Shown here: positions 28,659-40,540 of the stretch, one piece after another
Layout: each line of letters starts with the position of its first letter
How positions within the stretch are numbered: position 1 is the first letter of the stretch
Origin: Hyalella azteca
Lineage: Eukaryota; Arthropoda; Malacostraca; Amphipoda; Hyalellidae
NCBI RefSeq assembly: GCF_000764305.2
Contig: NW_025943634.1
Location: 290,830-354,829 of the forward strand
DNA length: 64,000 nucleotides
Direction of reading: 5' to 3'
Position numbers and translations under genes: made by a program
The notes under the pieces: model-generated
The model's database searches: none
What the model was told of the DNA's origin: nothing
Seen by the model: the letters and a program-made list of their open reading frames with translations, nothing else

Positions 28659-30330
28659 ATGCAATAGCCGTTACCGTTGTAGTTGTAACGTTTTGCTACC
28701 TGCGCAGCGTGCCGCCTTTTCCCCAGTACAAGTTAGCAGGCAATTGAGGTATTCCGTATGGGCGAGAACAAGAGGTCGTAGCCTTAAATATATCCACAAA
28801 AACAATGCAAGTTTAACTGTCCTTTATTATGGCTTTTATGAGGGAGAGAATCCGTTAGTGTAATGAAGGTAATCATGAATGCAGTTAAAGGATAGGTTAT
28901 GGAACGCTCATATGCGGGCCAGAGATTTGTAATAGAAACAACAAACCGAGAAAAACCGAAGAGATTTAATCTTCTATGTAGAAATGAGATTTGAAAATTA
29001 GGAAACTGAAATTTCGATATAAGGAAGTTCTAACGAAAAATTAACGATTTCATAGATTTCAGATCTATATTCACAATCGCGTTAATATTCATGAGAATGA
29101 AGAATAAAATCTTTCCAACATGAAATTAAATTTTAGTGGTGCAATGCAGAATAATAAAAATAAACAAAATTCACGATCACTTATATATATACTTTATCTA
29201 ACATATGGGAGATTATTTTTTAAGCTGGTGTTGCCTTTGTATATGAACTGAACCGTATACCAGATCATTTGCCCTGCAACAAGTATTTTACCCCGACATC
29301 AAAGTTCCTGAAAGGGTTGCACCAACCAAATTATTACCCTAAATCCTGAGATAACTCACAAAATCAATAGATAATTTTCTAAAATATTTTCTCATGTATT
29401 TTTTCGCATTAATTCCCTTGTTAAGGAATTTTTCATTTTAATAGGACAAACTCGATCAGAAAGAAATCAAGGGTTCGAAAGCAATTTTCTTGCCTATTCT
29501 GCTTCGTGAAGATTCCCACCATAGACCAATAATTTTATTTTGGCTTAATTTAAATATGTATATAGGCATTAACTTATTTTCCGTCGATTTAGTTCCGCAT
29601 CTCGAGTTGCGAGAAAAACGAGATATAATTCTCGGAAAGCCTAATGGTTTTGGCATGCCTGTAAATAGTTGAAGCTCTTAATTGCTTGGCATTACATTAG
29701 CTGCCACGAAAAAAATGCACAAGGCATTAGAGTTCCTTTTTAGCAAGCGAAAACGAAAGCGCTGGAAGCGGTCAACGCGGCCTTCTGCCGACAGATGGAA
29801 GACGTTAGAAAGAGAGGGGCGTAAAAAAAGTTTGAGCTGAAGATCAAGATAATTAAACACTTTGTCTATTGAAGAAAATTGTTAGCAGCGTCGAAAATAA
29901 CGAAATGTTTAAGATGAAAGAGAATGTTTCCAAAACTAAGGCGCAGATGCATATATGAATGTGAAGAAAGAGCGCAGTAAGAGACAGACCAATAAACAAC
30001 ATTTCTTTGCTATGAAACGGCAAATGCTGAAAGGATATTTTGAAATTTGGTTATCGCTTCAATCAAAACTTTAGCGGGTATAGTTTTGTATGTTATTGGG
30101 AATTAAAAACATGCGAATAAACTCATCTTTCCACAATCATAATCCTGCTAATATGAATAAAGTCTGATTTTGAGAAATGATAAAGTTCGTGAATGAAATC
30201 AAATTACATTTGATAAGCCAAATTTCAATGCTGAAGTTGATTGTCGAAATTTGTGCAGGTCAATTGCGTTCATAAATAAATTATGGCTGGCCGACCATAA
30301 TCTATCATTATCTAACTTCTTGACGTTTTT
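28659..30330. other. region upstream of the large secreted-protein gene
   Basis: No second gene seen. A polypyrimidine-containing acceptor (TTTTTCAG, ending at 30333) abuts the start codon at 30334, so a 5' non-coding exon and promoter should lie somewhere upstream, here or further away. I cannot place them. Confidence 0.4.
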
Positions 30331-30333
30331 CAG
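30326..30333 (+). other. probable 3' splice site at the start codon
   Basis: TTTTTCAG immediately precedes the initiator ATG of the 2,120-codon frame. The pyrimidine run and CAG suggest that the coding exon begins exactly at its start codon and that the 5' UTR is spliced from an upstream exon. Confidence 0.55.
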
Positions 30334-33300
30334 ATGAGACATCGCTGGCTTCTAGCGGCGGTGGGGCTGGTGGTGGCGCTCGCTGGTGCGACGTTCGCAT
30401 CTTCAGGAGATACAAATTTTGCACCAGGAAATTCAAGAGCCAGAAATCTGCCCGATATTAATTCTTTAAACGACAATATTGCGAACATTGAGCACAAACA
30501 TCAGAACCGAAGTACGTCAGAAAAATCTACAATTGGAAATGGGGACATTTATAAGAAAGGTACTGATGAATTGGCAAGCAAAGCCATTCAGATTGTTGCT
30601 TCTGCATCAATTAACGCCATTAAACCTGCATCTGATCAACTAAATCCCCGCTCTTCCTCACTATTAAATTATGATACTAAAACAAATAATGAGCTATCAT
30701 CTTACAATCGCAGCTTGAATCCAATCGTAACAAACCAACCTTCTTTAAGAGGTTCTACTTCACGCTTAAAACCTGTCATTAACTTCGACGTAAATGACTT
30801 GAATGATCCGAGGTCACCTCTCCCGCCTAAGTTTCAGAGCTTGTTGCCTACATTGACGCATCAAAATTTGAGCCAAACTTTGACAGTCCAAAATGAGTTA
30901 TCTGGAAAGAAAAATCCAAGTAATAGTATTGCTAATTCTAACAAGGGAACAAGATTTAATTATCAAAATATTGGAACTAATTCTTCTAATGCCAGTAAGG
31001 ATGCGGCGGCTAATTCCACTTTGCCAAGTTCACGAAAAAAATACAGTGATGAAGAAATAACATTGCGTTTATCTACAAAAGAAGTCATAGTTAACAACAT
31101 GAGAAACGGAAGCTTGGAAGAATATCTAAAACATCTCGGTTCTTTCAATATTGAAAATAATAACATTTTCCCTAATAATGATTCTTCCAATTTACTTAGG
31201 CATTTTGGAATTCCCTCTTTTCGATCTACATTGCAAAATAAAGAAGGCAGTCGAACTTCCAATGAGAGCCAAATGAATAATGGCCACAACGAGGCATGGA
31301 ATTCAAATAATGCTGTCAGTTTTCAGGAATTTCTTAAAGTTCTTCAGTTCTTTCAGGTAGTTGACTGGCACACACTTTTCGCAACAATTTTCCCTGCTCT
31401 GAATGAATTTAAAAACGCTTCACTTGCGCAACATGCAATAAATTCCTCTAACACTAGCCAGTCAATGCATGTGAATAATGAGGTAATAAAATTATTAACT
31501 CAGCATGAGCATGATTCTCTTATATTAAACGGTTCACTTCTATTAAACAGCACTAATGAGCATGGGTCTCATAATGATGATCTAAATGTAAACGAAACTA
31601 GAAGAAACGAAAAATTTAACGCCGAACGACGGTACATAACTTCCGAAAGTAACTCAATGTATGAGCCTGATGATACTATTAACGATTGTGATGAAAATTT
31701 GTATGCTAACGATTCTTCCGATAAGGTCGTACTAAACAATAGCCCAATCGAAACTAGAGATAAGAATGTCGCTGCAAATGTTATACTTAAAGCTGATGCA
31801 AAAATTGAAGAGCGAGGCCAGAAGGCAACGAGATGCCTTGATATTAGAGGTCGTAGCCGTAACAGTGATGTCCTTCGCGCACGTTCGTTATTCAACCAAA
31901 ACGAAAATCAAGAGAATAGACGAATGTCAAGTGATTCGCAATCGGTGTTTGGTCCTCTTGAAGCAATGATTCGGTTCAATGATAGATTCCTTCCGGTGCC
32001 AATGATGAAACTAGAAACCCCGCGCGATGATTTGCTTACATCTCTCATTCAAGTAGCAAATCCATTCCCATACATAATGGAATCATACAATGGAATGAGA
32101 AACATGTTCAATCAAAAAATGGAACCGGTCCGCGAATTTTATTCCAGTATGAACGTACAACCTCGAGCACCGCTAAGGATGATAATGAATGCGTTCTCTC
32201 CCAGGCAGAGTTTCCAACCACCTGCACAAAGTTTTAATACGCCGGCATTCAGTCCAATAAGTTCCTCCTTTTCTCCTGCCCTATCAATGCCATTCCAAGA
32301 TCCAGCGCTTAATTTCAATTCCGGCTTACAAACCTTCGAACAGCAGCCTCATAATTTTGTCCCTCCGGAACCTCTTCGGTTTCAAACTCAAAGCTTCGGC
32401 GATCCTATAGTTCGTTTGCCTTTAGACGATGGATTTGATGGATTCACTACTCTGAGTACTCCAACCACTCTGTCAGCTCCCGACTTGACGGGGTTCGGAC
32501 AATTTCCTCCTTTCTCGAACGAGGTGACATTCGGGAAAGATTTTGAAGGCAATTCGAACAGCAGCGAGAATGGCATTACAATGTTTGATAACTTTGACGT
32601 GATCCATACGAAGAAAACACCACAAATTGGGAATAAGCACAAGATGATGGATCAAGGAAAAACTAGCAAAATAGACAAAATTCTCAACATTAAAATTCCA
32701 ACCGAGTCAGGAAAAAGCCCTGTTTTTGAAATAAGTCTGATGTCTGACGGTAACATAGGAATTTTACCCGTGGACGAAGACAGCATAAAAAATGATGTCC
32801 CGACAATATCATTGGAAAACATGTTCCAAAAAACGTCGTCAGAAATAAAAATGAAGGAAACTAGAGATGAAAAATTCAGATCTGAATTAGATATCGTTGA
32901 AACTGCACCACGTCAGCCATCCTCTGTCAATAATGAATTATTCAAGCAAAATAAGAGTAAAATGTTTCCTTTAACGATGATGAATTTAGATCCTGCAATT
33001 GACCACCAGTTGCGATCGCTAAACCGTCAAAAATCGTTTAATCAGGCACAAGATCTTCGAAGCCAGCATTATAGATTAAATCCTCTGACACGGTCTCCTT
33101 TTACATTCCCAAATCATGTCAGGCCAAACTCAAACTTCAATTTTGATGAAAAATTAATTGATGAAGCTGTTTGGGATAATGATTACATGATGGCTCAAGA
33201 AAGTAATTTTAACGATCCAAATGTTTTTAATATGGAAAATATTGCTCAACTCGAGCATATATACGCTACTGCTAAGAGACTTCTGCCGCCGCATTACGCA

Positions 33301-36300
33301 AATATTCTTTTGCGACATAAAAAGCATCCTCTGGTTAAGCCTTATATGAGTAATATATTTTCAAGCCAAAAAAGCCCTGATCATGATCATCCATTCTATG
33401 CACCATTTTCGTTATTATCTGACCAACATGATTCTGAAGTAATTTCAAAGTCGCCCCTCAATTTAATTAATGCCTATGAAATCGATCACAAACCAACACC
33501 CTCTACTTTAATTTCTCAAGCACATCCATCACCATCGTTGCATGAACAACCGAATGAGACTTCAGACCCATTTTCTTACTCTTCATCTTCACTACTTTCG
33601 GAAGATCGTGTCGTAGATGAAGATAGAGGTTTAGATGATGAAAAAACTAAAATTTACTACATTGATATTACCATTCCAGACACAACCGGAGGTTCATCAA
33701 TCGTCCGACGACGACGCGGCAGCAAGGTTCGTAGCAAAAGAGATAACCAATCCACCAGCTCTGCAGAATCTGGGACGAAGAACCGATTGGCGAGACTTAT
33801 TCAGTACTCAGGTTGGAATCCTGTCGATTTGAGCAATCCTTTGAACAATCAGCCAACTGTGTCATACAAACCGCCTTCTTTACAGAAAGTTCATTTCGGC
33901 AAAGATCCACCTCCTAAAAAACCGTTGTATCCTATCGTCCCTGAAAATCCACCTGTGTACGTTTTAAGGGAAAACAAAAAAGAACCTGAACTGGACGAAG
34001 TGTATGGCACCGAGAAAATCGAATATGTTCACATAGAACCCAAAAGTAAAACTATAAGTGCATTTAAACCGGTCGGCAACGCAAGGGTTGTGAAGCTCGT
34101 TAAACGCCTTGACAACATTCAAGGCAGTGACTTGATAAAGAGATCTCCAGCCAGCCCTCTCGACCTTATAAATTTGTCAAACAATGGACCAAACTATGAT
34201 GTTACCAATTTTCAATTTCCTAATGTCTTCGATAATTTCACTGTGGACTTGGACTCGGCTTTTTCGGAAAATAACCAAGAAGTTGTGATACCAAGTCCGC
34301 TATTGCGATTGCTGCCCCGCAAGGCTTCTGCTCCGGAGCGTCAATTGGAAGCCAGTGGGCGGGCGATGCTTCCAACTAATATCACGCCGCAGCAACTCCT
34401 TCAAGCACGCTTGAGCCTGGCAAGATTACCTTTCTTGAGTTCACTTCAGGGTTTATTTGGAAGTTTCACCCAAATCCCACTGGAAGTGCATTCTAAACGC
34501 TCAGGGCTCCCTGCGGGAGACTCTGTGATAGAAGAAATTGTCCCACCAAATATGACTGAAGGATCAAGAGACCAAGTGGAATCCTCTGCATCAGCGCCGA
34601 TTGGGACGGTTATATTTGCACGATCTCGACAAAAAATTGACAGGGAAGATCTCGAAGATTACTTTGACAAAAATGACGAGAATGATAGGACACTTATTGG
34701 CAAATCTCCCTCAAGAAACTTGCCGAACAAAGGCGAAAACTCCTCGAAAACTTTAGCAGCCAATAGCTTATCAGAATTGTTACAAATATTCAGACACATC
34801 AACGTGACAGAACCACCACCAACACCTACAACAACTCCACCACCAGTAACGATAATGAAAGGTTTCAGATATACTAAACCAACTGAGGCTCCAATGACCA
34901 CAACAACCACACGACCAACTACCACCAAACGCTTCCGTTTACCCACTGCAGTTAGGTATTTGATGGGAAAACCAAAAAAGAAGTCTCATGCGGAAAACTT
35001 CCCTTCTACCACTGCTACGCCACTTACCACCTTGAAGTCTGTTTTTCCAGCAAGAATAATTATCGCACCAACTTTGACGCCGCATGCATCGAAGCCTTCA
35101 TCTGGGGTTCCAGATCGCATTTTCGACAACGTAGCCGAGACGAACTCTTTGGATGGATATTTATTTTCTGATTCTGAACCCTCCCCTAAATATATCAGGA
35201 CCAACGATAAGCCAGCCGTCACTCAAAAAGCTGTCGCAGCACCTTTAAAGAGTGTGCCTTCTATAGTTATTCCTAAAGCTTTGTCATCGGATAGAGATTC
35301 GGTGAAACTCATAGGAGCCTCTCGACCAGTCAACGAAATAGTTCACACCAAGAACTCTGAGCCTCTGAAGTCAGAGTTTGAGATCATCTACACTAAATCA
35401 GCGGAGACCACGACAACAAAACCTGCAATCAAAGATGACTCACCTTTCACAATCATTGAAGGTCACTCAAAGGTAAGAATCTTTCGATCAGACTCTAGCA
35501 GAAGTTCGCAGAACATGACGGTAAGTCTGGCACCCGACGCTAAGTTAAGCACACAAGCAAGTGTTGATGTCACGCCCAACACTCCTTTACCCAACACATC
35601 AATATCTTCCTCCACAGATAGCAACACGTCTGGCACAGTTGCCTCGCATGTTGAGAATGGGTTAAATGATTCAGTCACAGCAGAAGTTCATGATTATGAT
35701 GAGCCAGATTTTGAGAGCTATGATTACTTTAAAGATAAGGATTCATTTCTTCACGTTGCACTTGAAGAATATGACGATTTTCCCACTGACGATGTACCAT
35801 CATACACACTAAAACGTCCATTGGCATCATCAGATGGGAGCACGAATGCCTCTTATTTGTCATTTTTCGATCTGTCCGACCAGAATTCAAATTTGTCGCA
35901 CAGAAAAAGTACGCATAGAAACGAGCTACCGACGCACCCGCCTCCACCTTTTCACTTCATTGAGGGACTTAGACAAAGCTTGCCCACTTCAGTTCCAACG
36001 ACCTGGCAAGATCTCGACCTTTCTGCTTCTGATGTTCATCCGATTTTTATCACCGCACCTCCAAGAAATGAATCTTATGATGGGATCCAGCAAGAAAAAT
36101 TGCACGAACAAAGAGAATTGAGTATCATAAGTATGTCTGATGCTCAGTCTTCACATGCAAATTTGCAACATGAGGAAGATGTGACGACGCATAATACAGA
36201 CCAAAAGACGCAAGAAGGTTCACTGGTTCAGCAAGAAGTGAGTGCAACTGGTACAGCTCCACGGACGCAAGAAGGTTCACTGGATCAACAAGAAGTGAGC

Positions 36301-36696
36301 GCATCTAGCACAGGTCCGCGGACGCAAGATGGTTTGTTGGATCAGGAAGAAGTAGAGATGTCTAATGCAGTTGAACTGACACAAGAAGGTTCGATTGATC
36401 AGGACGAAGTGGAATCGTCCAATACAGCTCCATGGATGCAAGAAGGTTCGCTGTATCATGAAGAGATGAAGGTGTCTAATGCAGCTCTACGGACACAGGA
36501 AGGTTCATTGGATCAGGATGAAGTGATAGAAAATAAACTGCCTGAAAACAGCAAAAAAGCAGCCGACGTTGATTTAATAGACTTCCAAGAAAAAGAAACG
36601 AGAACTGATGGAAATGAATTTGGAGATCACGAAGCCAGCCTAAAAGCAATTCTTGAGTCTATAGTTACGGAACCATTCGAATCCAGACCATCTTGA
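30334..36696 (+). CDS. giant secreted low-complexity protein, family unknown
   Basis: A single 2,120-codon frame with no introns. Residues 1-22 form a signal peptide (basic start, hydrophobic run LLAAVGLVVALAGA, cleavage likely after ATFA), so the product should enter the secretory pathway. The N-terminal third is Asn/Ser-rich with many N-glycosylation sequons (NRST, NSSN, NGSL, NETR). Around residues 620-690 there is a Phe/Pro/Gln/Ser-rich tract. Polybasic sites resembling furin targets occur near 1122-1135 (RRRRGSKVRSKRD), 1266 (IKRSP) and 1385 (SKRSG). Residues about 1490-1535 are a Pro/Thr mucin-like tract. Residues 1959-2072 are six 19-residue repeats. Cysteines are almost absent, so a disulphide-built fold is unlikely. 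The ATG directly follows a CAG acceptor, so a 5' UTR intron is probable. I recognise no family; an extracellular matrix, cuticle or silk-like protein, or a processed precursor, is inference. Confidence 0.9.
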   Translation: MRHRWLLAAVGLVVALAGATFASSGDTNFAPGNSRARNLPDINSLNDNIANIEHKHQNRSTSEKSTIGNGDIYKKGTDELASKAIQIVASASINAIKPASDQLNPRSSSLLNYDTKTNNELSSYNRSLNPIVTNQPSLRGSTSRLKPVINFDVNDLNDPRSPLPPKFQSLLPTLTHQNLSQTLTVQNELSGKKNPSNSIANSNKGTRFNYQNIGTNSSNASKDAAANSTLPSSRKKYSDEEITLRLSTKEVIVNNMRNGSLEEYLKHLGSFNIENNNIFPNNDSSNLLRHFGIPSFRSTLQNKEGSRTSNESQMNNGHNEAWNSNNAVSFQEFLKVLQFFQVVDWHTLFATIFPALNEFKNASLAQHAINSSNTSQSMHVNNEVIKLLTQHEHDSLILNGSLLLNSTNEHGSHNDDLNVNETRRNEKFNAERRYITSESNSMYEPDDTINDCDENLYANDSSDKVVLNNSPIETRDKNVAANVILKADAKIEERGQKATRCLDIRGRSRNSDVLRARSLFNQNENQENRRMSSDSQSVFGPLEAMIRFNDRFLPVPMMKLETPRDDLLTSLIQVANPFPYIMESYNGMRNMFNQKMEPVREFYSSMNVQPRAPLRMIMNAFSPRQSFQPPAQSFNTPAFSPISSSFSPALSMPFQDPALNFNSGLQTFEQQPHNFVPPEPLRFQTQSFGDPIVRLPLDDGFDGFTTLSTPTTLSAPDLTGFGQFPPFSNEVTFGKDFEGNSNSSENGITMFDNFDVIHTKKTPQIGNKHKMMDQGKTSKIDKILNIKIPTESGKSPVFEISLMSDGNIGILPVDEDSIKNDVPTISLENMFQKTSSEIKMKETRDEKFRSELDIVETAPRQPSSVNNELFKQNKSKMFPLTMMNLDPAIDHQLRSLNRQKSFNQAQDLRSQHYRLNPLTRSPFTFPNHVRPNSNFNFDEKLIDEAVWDNDYMMAQESNFNDPNVFNMENIAQLEHIYATAKRLLPPHYANILLRHKKHPLVKPYMSNIFSSQKSPDHDHPFYAPFSLLSDQHDSEVISKSPLNLINAYEIDHKPTPSTLISQAHPSPSLHEQPNETSDPFSYSSSSLLSEDRVVDEDRGLDDEKTKIYYIDITIPDTTGGSSIVRRRRGSKVRSKRDNQSTSSAESGTKNRLARLIQYSGWNPVDLSNPLNNQPTVSYKPPSLQKVHFGKDPPPKKPLYPIVPENPPVYVLRENKKEPELDEVYGTEKIEYVHIEPKSKTISAFKPVGNARVVKLVKRLDNIQGSDLIKRSPASPLDLINLSNNGPNYDVTNFQFPNVFDNFTVDLDSAFSENNQEVVIPSPLLRLLPRKASAPERQLEASGRAMLPTNITPQQLLQARLSLARLPFLSSLQGLFGSFTQIPLEVHSKRSGLPAGDSVIEEIVPPNMTEGSRDQVESSASAPIGTVIFARSRQKIDREDLEDYFDKNDENDRTLIGKSPSRNLPNKGENSSKTLAANSLSELLQIFRHINVTEPPPTPTTTPPPVTIMKGFRYTKPTEAPMTTTTTRPTTTKRFRLPTAVRYLMGKPKKKSHAENFPSTTATPLTTLKSVFPARIIIAPTLTPHASKPSSGVPDRIFDNVAETNSLDGYLFSDSEPSPKYIRTNDKPAVTQKAVAAPLKSVPSIVIPKALSSDRDSVKLIGASRPVNEIVHTKNSEPLKSEFEIIYTKSAETTTTKPAIKDDSPFTIIEGHSKVRIFRSDSSRSSQNMTVSLAPDAKLSTQASVDVTPNTPLPNTSISSSTDSNTSGTVASHVENGLNDSVTAEVHDYDEPDFESYDYFKDKDSFLHVALEEYDDFPTDDVPSYTLKRPLASSDGSTNASYLSFFDLSDQNSNLSHRKSTHRNELPTHPPPPFHFIEGLRQSLPTSVPTTWQDLDLSASDVHPIFITAPPRNESYDGIQQEKLHEQRELSIISMSDAQSSHANLQHEEDVTTHNTDQKTQEGSLVQQEVSATGTAPRTQEGSLDQQEVSASSTGPRTQDGLLDQEEVEMSNAVELTQEGSIDQDEVESSNTAPWMQEGSLYHEEMKVSNAALRTQEGSLDQDEVIENKLPENSKKAADVDLIDFQEKETRTDGNEFGDHEASLKAILESIVTEPFESRPS
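36208..36549 (+). repeat. 6 x 57-bp coding repeat
   Basis: Six in-frame 57-bp units (19 residues) within the large secreted protein. The consensus starts TQEGSLDQ, followed by an acidic EV motif and a Ser/Thr/Ala-rich spacer. Unit starts are at 36208, 36265, 36322, 36379, 36436 and 36493. Nucleotide divergence between units keeps the frame and the acidic/Gln pattern, which suggests selection on the peptide. Confidence 0.95.
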
Positions 36697-37317
36697 AGTT
36701 ATTAAAACGGAAAATAACGTTTAAGATGACTTTAGTACTCCTAAAGAAACTTATGAAAATAATGTAAATTTTATTTTTAAACTTTTCTGAATATTTTTAA
36801 CCCGCTTATTTGGAAATCTAGTATAAACCTCGTTACAAGTTCCACTTAACAAATGTTTAAGTAATTTTAGAAAAGACTAGTTCGTAATTTAATTTTAGAT
36901 TACGTTTTTCTTGTAAATAGGTGTTTCTGATTAGATCCCCATAATTGTTTGCACTAATGTATATGTTCACTGTTCATACGTTTGAACGATAAATGCTCAT
37001 ACAGATCTTAAGAGAATTACATTGTTTGCTGTTCTTTACATGAATTTGTACCACTACGTACCAGTATGAATTGAAATATGTGTAGCCTTGTTGACTCCGG
37101 AATTTTTTGAAATAGTGAGATTAAATGATAGTGATTAAGATGTAATGATATAATTAAAGACCACTAATCATATATATTGTTTGACTTCATCCTAAATGTT
37201 CTATAAGGTACAACTGCATTCATTTTCTCACGAGGTCAATGGGTAATCACTTGTTGGTCGCAACCATGCATTAATTAAAAAATCATCATAGCGCTGCATG
37301 CACGAAGATAAGCGCAC

Positions 37318-37323
37318 AATAAA
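37318..37323 (+). promoter_or_regulatory. candidate polyadenylation signal
   Basis: Canonical AATAAA about 620 nt after the stop codon of the large secreted-protein gene, followed by a T/GT-rich stretch (37355-37390) as expected of a downstream element. The intervening sequence would be the 3' UTR. Confidence 0.5.
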
Positions 37324-38270
37324 CGTTGGCTCTGAAGTTAACAGCGAAAAATTTTTGGTGATTTCTTTGTTTCAGTAAAAAGTGTGTGCACGCAGTGATA
37401 CTCAAATTTCATGAAGATACCTGAGAACATTTTTAACACCTTATTTTTCTCTTCGTATTCTAGAGCGTAGGATGAGAAGTGATAAAGCAGGAGACATTTT
37501 CGGGATTATTTCACATTTACACACTCGGCGCGAGAGGCGATCGGCCCATTTTTCACTGTGTGATCTGCTAAATTGGCGCTGTTAATGTGAAAATTTATCA
37601 ACATTTTTGGTTTGTGAATTTTTCTTATATATTCTAATGGATTCAGTAAACTTTTTTATTGTAAGCTTGCTGAGGCCAGATAAATTACATAGACGATGGT
37701 TATTGTATTTGTAAAAACAAAAGGAAAATGCCATATCCGTATTTCGGCATTAGCAATTGGTGATAAACTCGATATTTCCATTATTGAATTGGATATTACA
37801 AACTTGAAAGGATGGCAGCCTGAACATCTCATGACGATTTCAGGTTTAAAATATTAATTTATTAGACTGAAAAGCCATACGCACATTCATCAGAAAATAT
37901 TTGGTAACATTTCTCCTCAGGGTTTCCAGACGGTCTTTTTTTTCGGATAAATTTCGCGATTTAGTTTTTTTTAATTGCGTTGGGCCGGCTAAAATTTATG
38001 ATAGGGGTACTTCCTAATTAAATTGAAAAAAATAAATGGAATTTTTATTACGGAACCTACAAATATACTAGTATACATATATTGAGTTATAGGCCTTTTG
38101 GCCTTATTTATTCGTGTACTAGGTCGGTTTCTAGGACATCAGGCAACCCTGTTTCTCGTTATTACTTTCACTTTCAATGCTTTTTGAGCCTCTGAGGTCA
38201 GTGCGGGAAAACCGGAGCGTTCAAGTTTAATTTCAAGTTTTCTATGGCAGAAGAAAACGTTCCGCCGTTT
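37324..38270. other. intergenic stretch
   Basis: AT-rich, no supported coding or RNA gene. Confidence 0.5.
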
Positions 38271-38278
38271 TCAACTCG

Positions 38279-38310
38279 CATATAAAAATTGCACGCGCCT
38301 CACTCGTCCG
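38279..38310 (+). promoter_or_regulatory. TATA-like core promoter
   Basis: CATATAAAAATTG at 38279-38291 is a good TATA box, followed by a GC-rich stretch with TCACTCG (38300) and, further on, GTCGTGG and ACGTCAG. The TATA to TCACT spacing (about 21 nt) is shorter than the usual 28-32, so the start site is uncertain. It may drive the small membrane-peptide ORF at 38716 or supply a 5' non-coding exon of the SMYD4-like gene. Confidence 0.4.
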
Positions 38311-38715
38311 CGTACAGGCGTGTGGTGCAGTCGTGGTCCGTACGTCAGCTCGCGATGTGCGAGTCTCAATCTCCAGTTGAGATATCAACCGATCTAATAG
38401 ATTATTAATGGTGTTTAATTAAGGAAATTTGCGTGGTACTCGAGAAATATTACCATCAAAGCAAAAGAAAGATCCGAGAAGGTTCACTACATCTTCTACA
38501 AATATTTGAAAAGGTTAACATCTTCTACCTAAATTATTAAGTTTTCAAGCTGAATCGAGAATGATGACCAATATATCACAGTGTGTGATGGTGGATTCCA
38601 TTCCAGAGCCAAAAAATGTTATGGCAATTTCTCTAAAGGGCGAAAAAACTTGAAGTGCTATAGTCATTTCAACTTTCACTCTCGTTTTTATTTTCAGACG
38701 AAACGACGAAGTTCA

Positions 38716-38868
38716 ATGGAATTTTTTTACTACGTCATTGTGTACATGATTTTATATGCATACATAGCACTTTTTTTAGTTCTTTGTTTTAGTGAAGATT
38801 CTGTACGGTACACCTTGTTCGAGGAGCCTATCAGACAAGCGTTGTTCGAAGGTTTTATTTCATCATAA
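38716..38868 (+). CDS. candidate 50-residue membrane micropeptide
   Basis: An ATG-started 50-codon frame. The first 30 residues are very hydrophobic and aromatic (MEFFYYVIVYMILYAY, then IALFLVLCF), predicting one transmembrane helix, followed by a 20-residue tail with acidic and basic residues. It lies about 430 nt downstream of a TATA-like promoter and directly after a possible acceptor (TTTTATTTTCAG, ending 38698). A second small frame starts at 38562 (ATGATGACC) and could be an upstream ORF. Removing 38628-38698 would fuse it in frame to this one, but the donor (AATGTTATG) is poor. I recognise no family, and chance origin is a serious alternative. Confidence 0.28.
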   Translation: MEFFYYVIVYMILYAYIALFLVLCFSEDSVRYTLFEEPIRQALFEGFISS

Positions 38869-40540
38869 ATTTATTTACTAGGTTATTTATGAATCTGCTC
38901 ATGCATTACCTTCACGCCTGCTGATCTTCACAAGTAAGGTAAGATATATTGAAACGCAATCCGAGACGTAAATTTTACAGCAAGAATTCTTTTGATTTAT
39001 CAGAGGCCGAATCTAATATCAAATGAATTGACAATTGAATCTTATATATTAATTAATTAATCATCTATCAAATGAAAACTACAACTCGGTCTCGGGGAAT
39101 TGTTCCATGCAAATTTCGATTAACCCTACATAGGCAAACTTTTGCTCACAACTTTGTGAGTTTTGATTTTTTTTGGAAATCTGTTCCTTCTGTAGCCAAG
39201 TTAGAAGCTGAATAACGAAATTCAATGATTACCCCTTTTTGAAACTGTGTTCAACATCAATCAAACTGTAGAAAATAGCTTTTTTTATATCAGCAGATGA
39301 TGTAAACTGATAACGTAGGGAACTTAAATAATGCGTATCTCAAAAAGAATAATGAATAATGTAATTTGTGCTTGCAAGGATTGTAGCTGAAGCCAAGGGC
39401 AGAAGCGACGCTGGGATCGCTGCCAGACCCATGCCGCGTTCACTATTTTTAAATCGCGTCTCGCAGCTGAGCACTCATCTTTTGCCAAGCTTCTTGCAGA
39501 TATTTCAAGGGGAAAAATAGCGTTGTATTTGAATGTCTAGTTGTATTCCACGGAACGAGTCACGAAATATTCGAATTTCTAATGGTATTGATACTCGTAA
39601 TTAGTAGACAACTTGCCATAAAAAGAATGATACCGTTCGGTGATAAATTGTTGACATTCACGTACTCCTGAAGCACTATTTGAGCCCGTTCAAGCTTAAT
39701 TATTAACGTTTATTCGCAATCTTTCAATCTTCTCCGCAATAACAAAAAGTAGAATTATTGAAGATTTTATAACCATATTATTTCAAAATTTACAGATACA
39801 TCGTAGATTGCACGTAAGAAACGTAACGTTGTATTAAAATTAAATATTGATATGGTTTATTAAAAAACATTTTGGAAAAGCTCAAGTTTAGCTTCATTGC
39901 GTCGGCTGCGGTGCAAAACCTCCGACGTGCGCAAGCTTGATCGGTGCGTCGAACGCGGAAGCTCAGCGGCGAGACGCGGCGTGGCTGGCAGATCTCGCAA
40001 CGGTTTTCACACTGAAATAAATGAGTGAGATGTTTCCGAATAACGATGCACTTTTTGCGCTTGTGTAGGTGATCCTGCATGACTCAGTTTGGCCGACAAA
40101 AGGGCGTACATTTCTACTTATTTCGTATATTATTTCTACTTATTTCGTATATTGTCGCTATTTGTACCCATACATTTTTCTGGGCAACAGCAGTTGGGGA
40201 TTGTGTATAGAACACGACAAGACAACTGATGCAGAGATGTCAAGTACGTTTATAGCATTCAAAAGAAACGTTAATCGTGCTTAATTATAAAAAATGTACG
40301 TATGTATGTACGCGACAAAATGTACGCGACACAAAATACAAGGCACCACTTACTAAAATGTGCAACAAATTAAAAGGCAACTTTTATTTAAGGATTAAAA
40401 AGTATTTTGGCAGCACTGTTGTTTATCTTTTCAGCCCAAGACTGACTGCAGTCTGCGTCGCAGAGGAGCGTTTCAGCGCTAAGACTTTTGAATAGAGGAA
40501 AGACAAGTCAGGCTCGTCAATTGAAGCTCAAGTCTCAATC
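38869..40540. other. region upstream of the SMYD4-like gene
   Basis: No gene supported. A pyrimidine-rich acceptor-like site (GTTTATCTTTTCAG, ending about 40435) could start a 5' UTR-containing exon of the SMYD4-like gene. Confidence 0.4.
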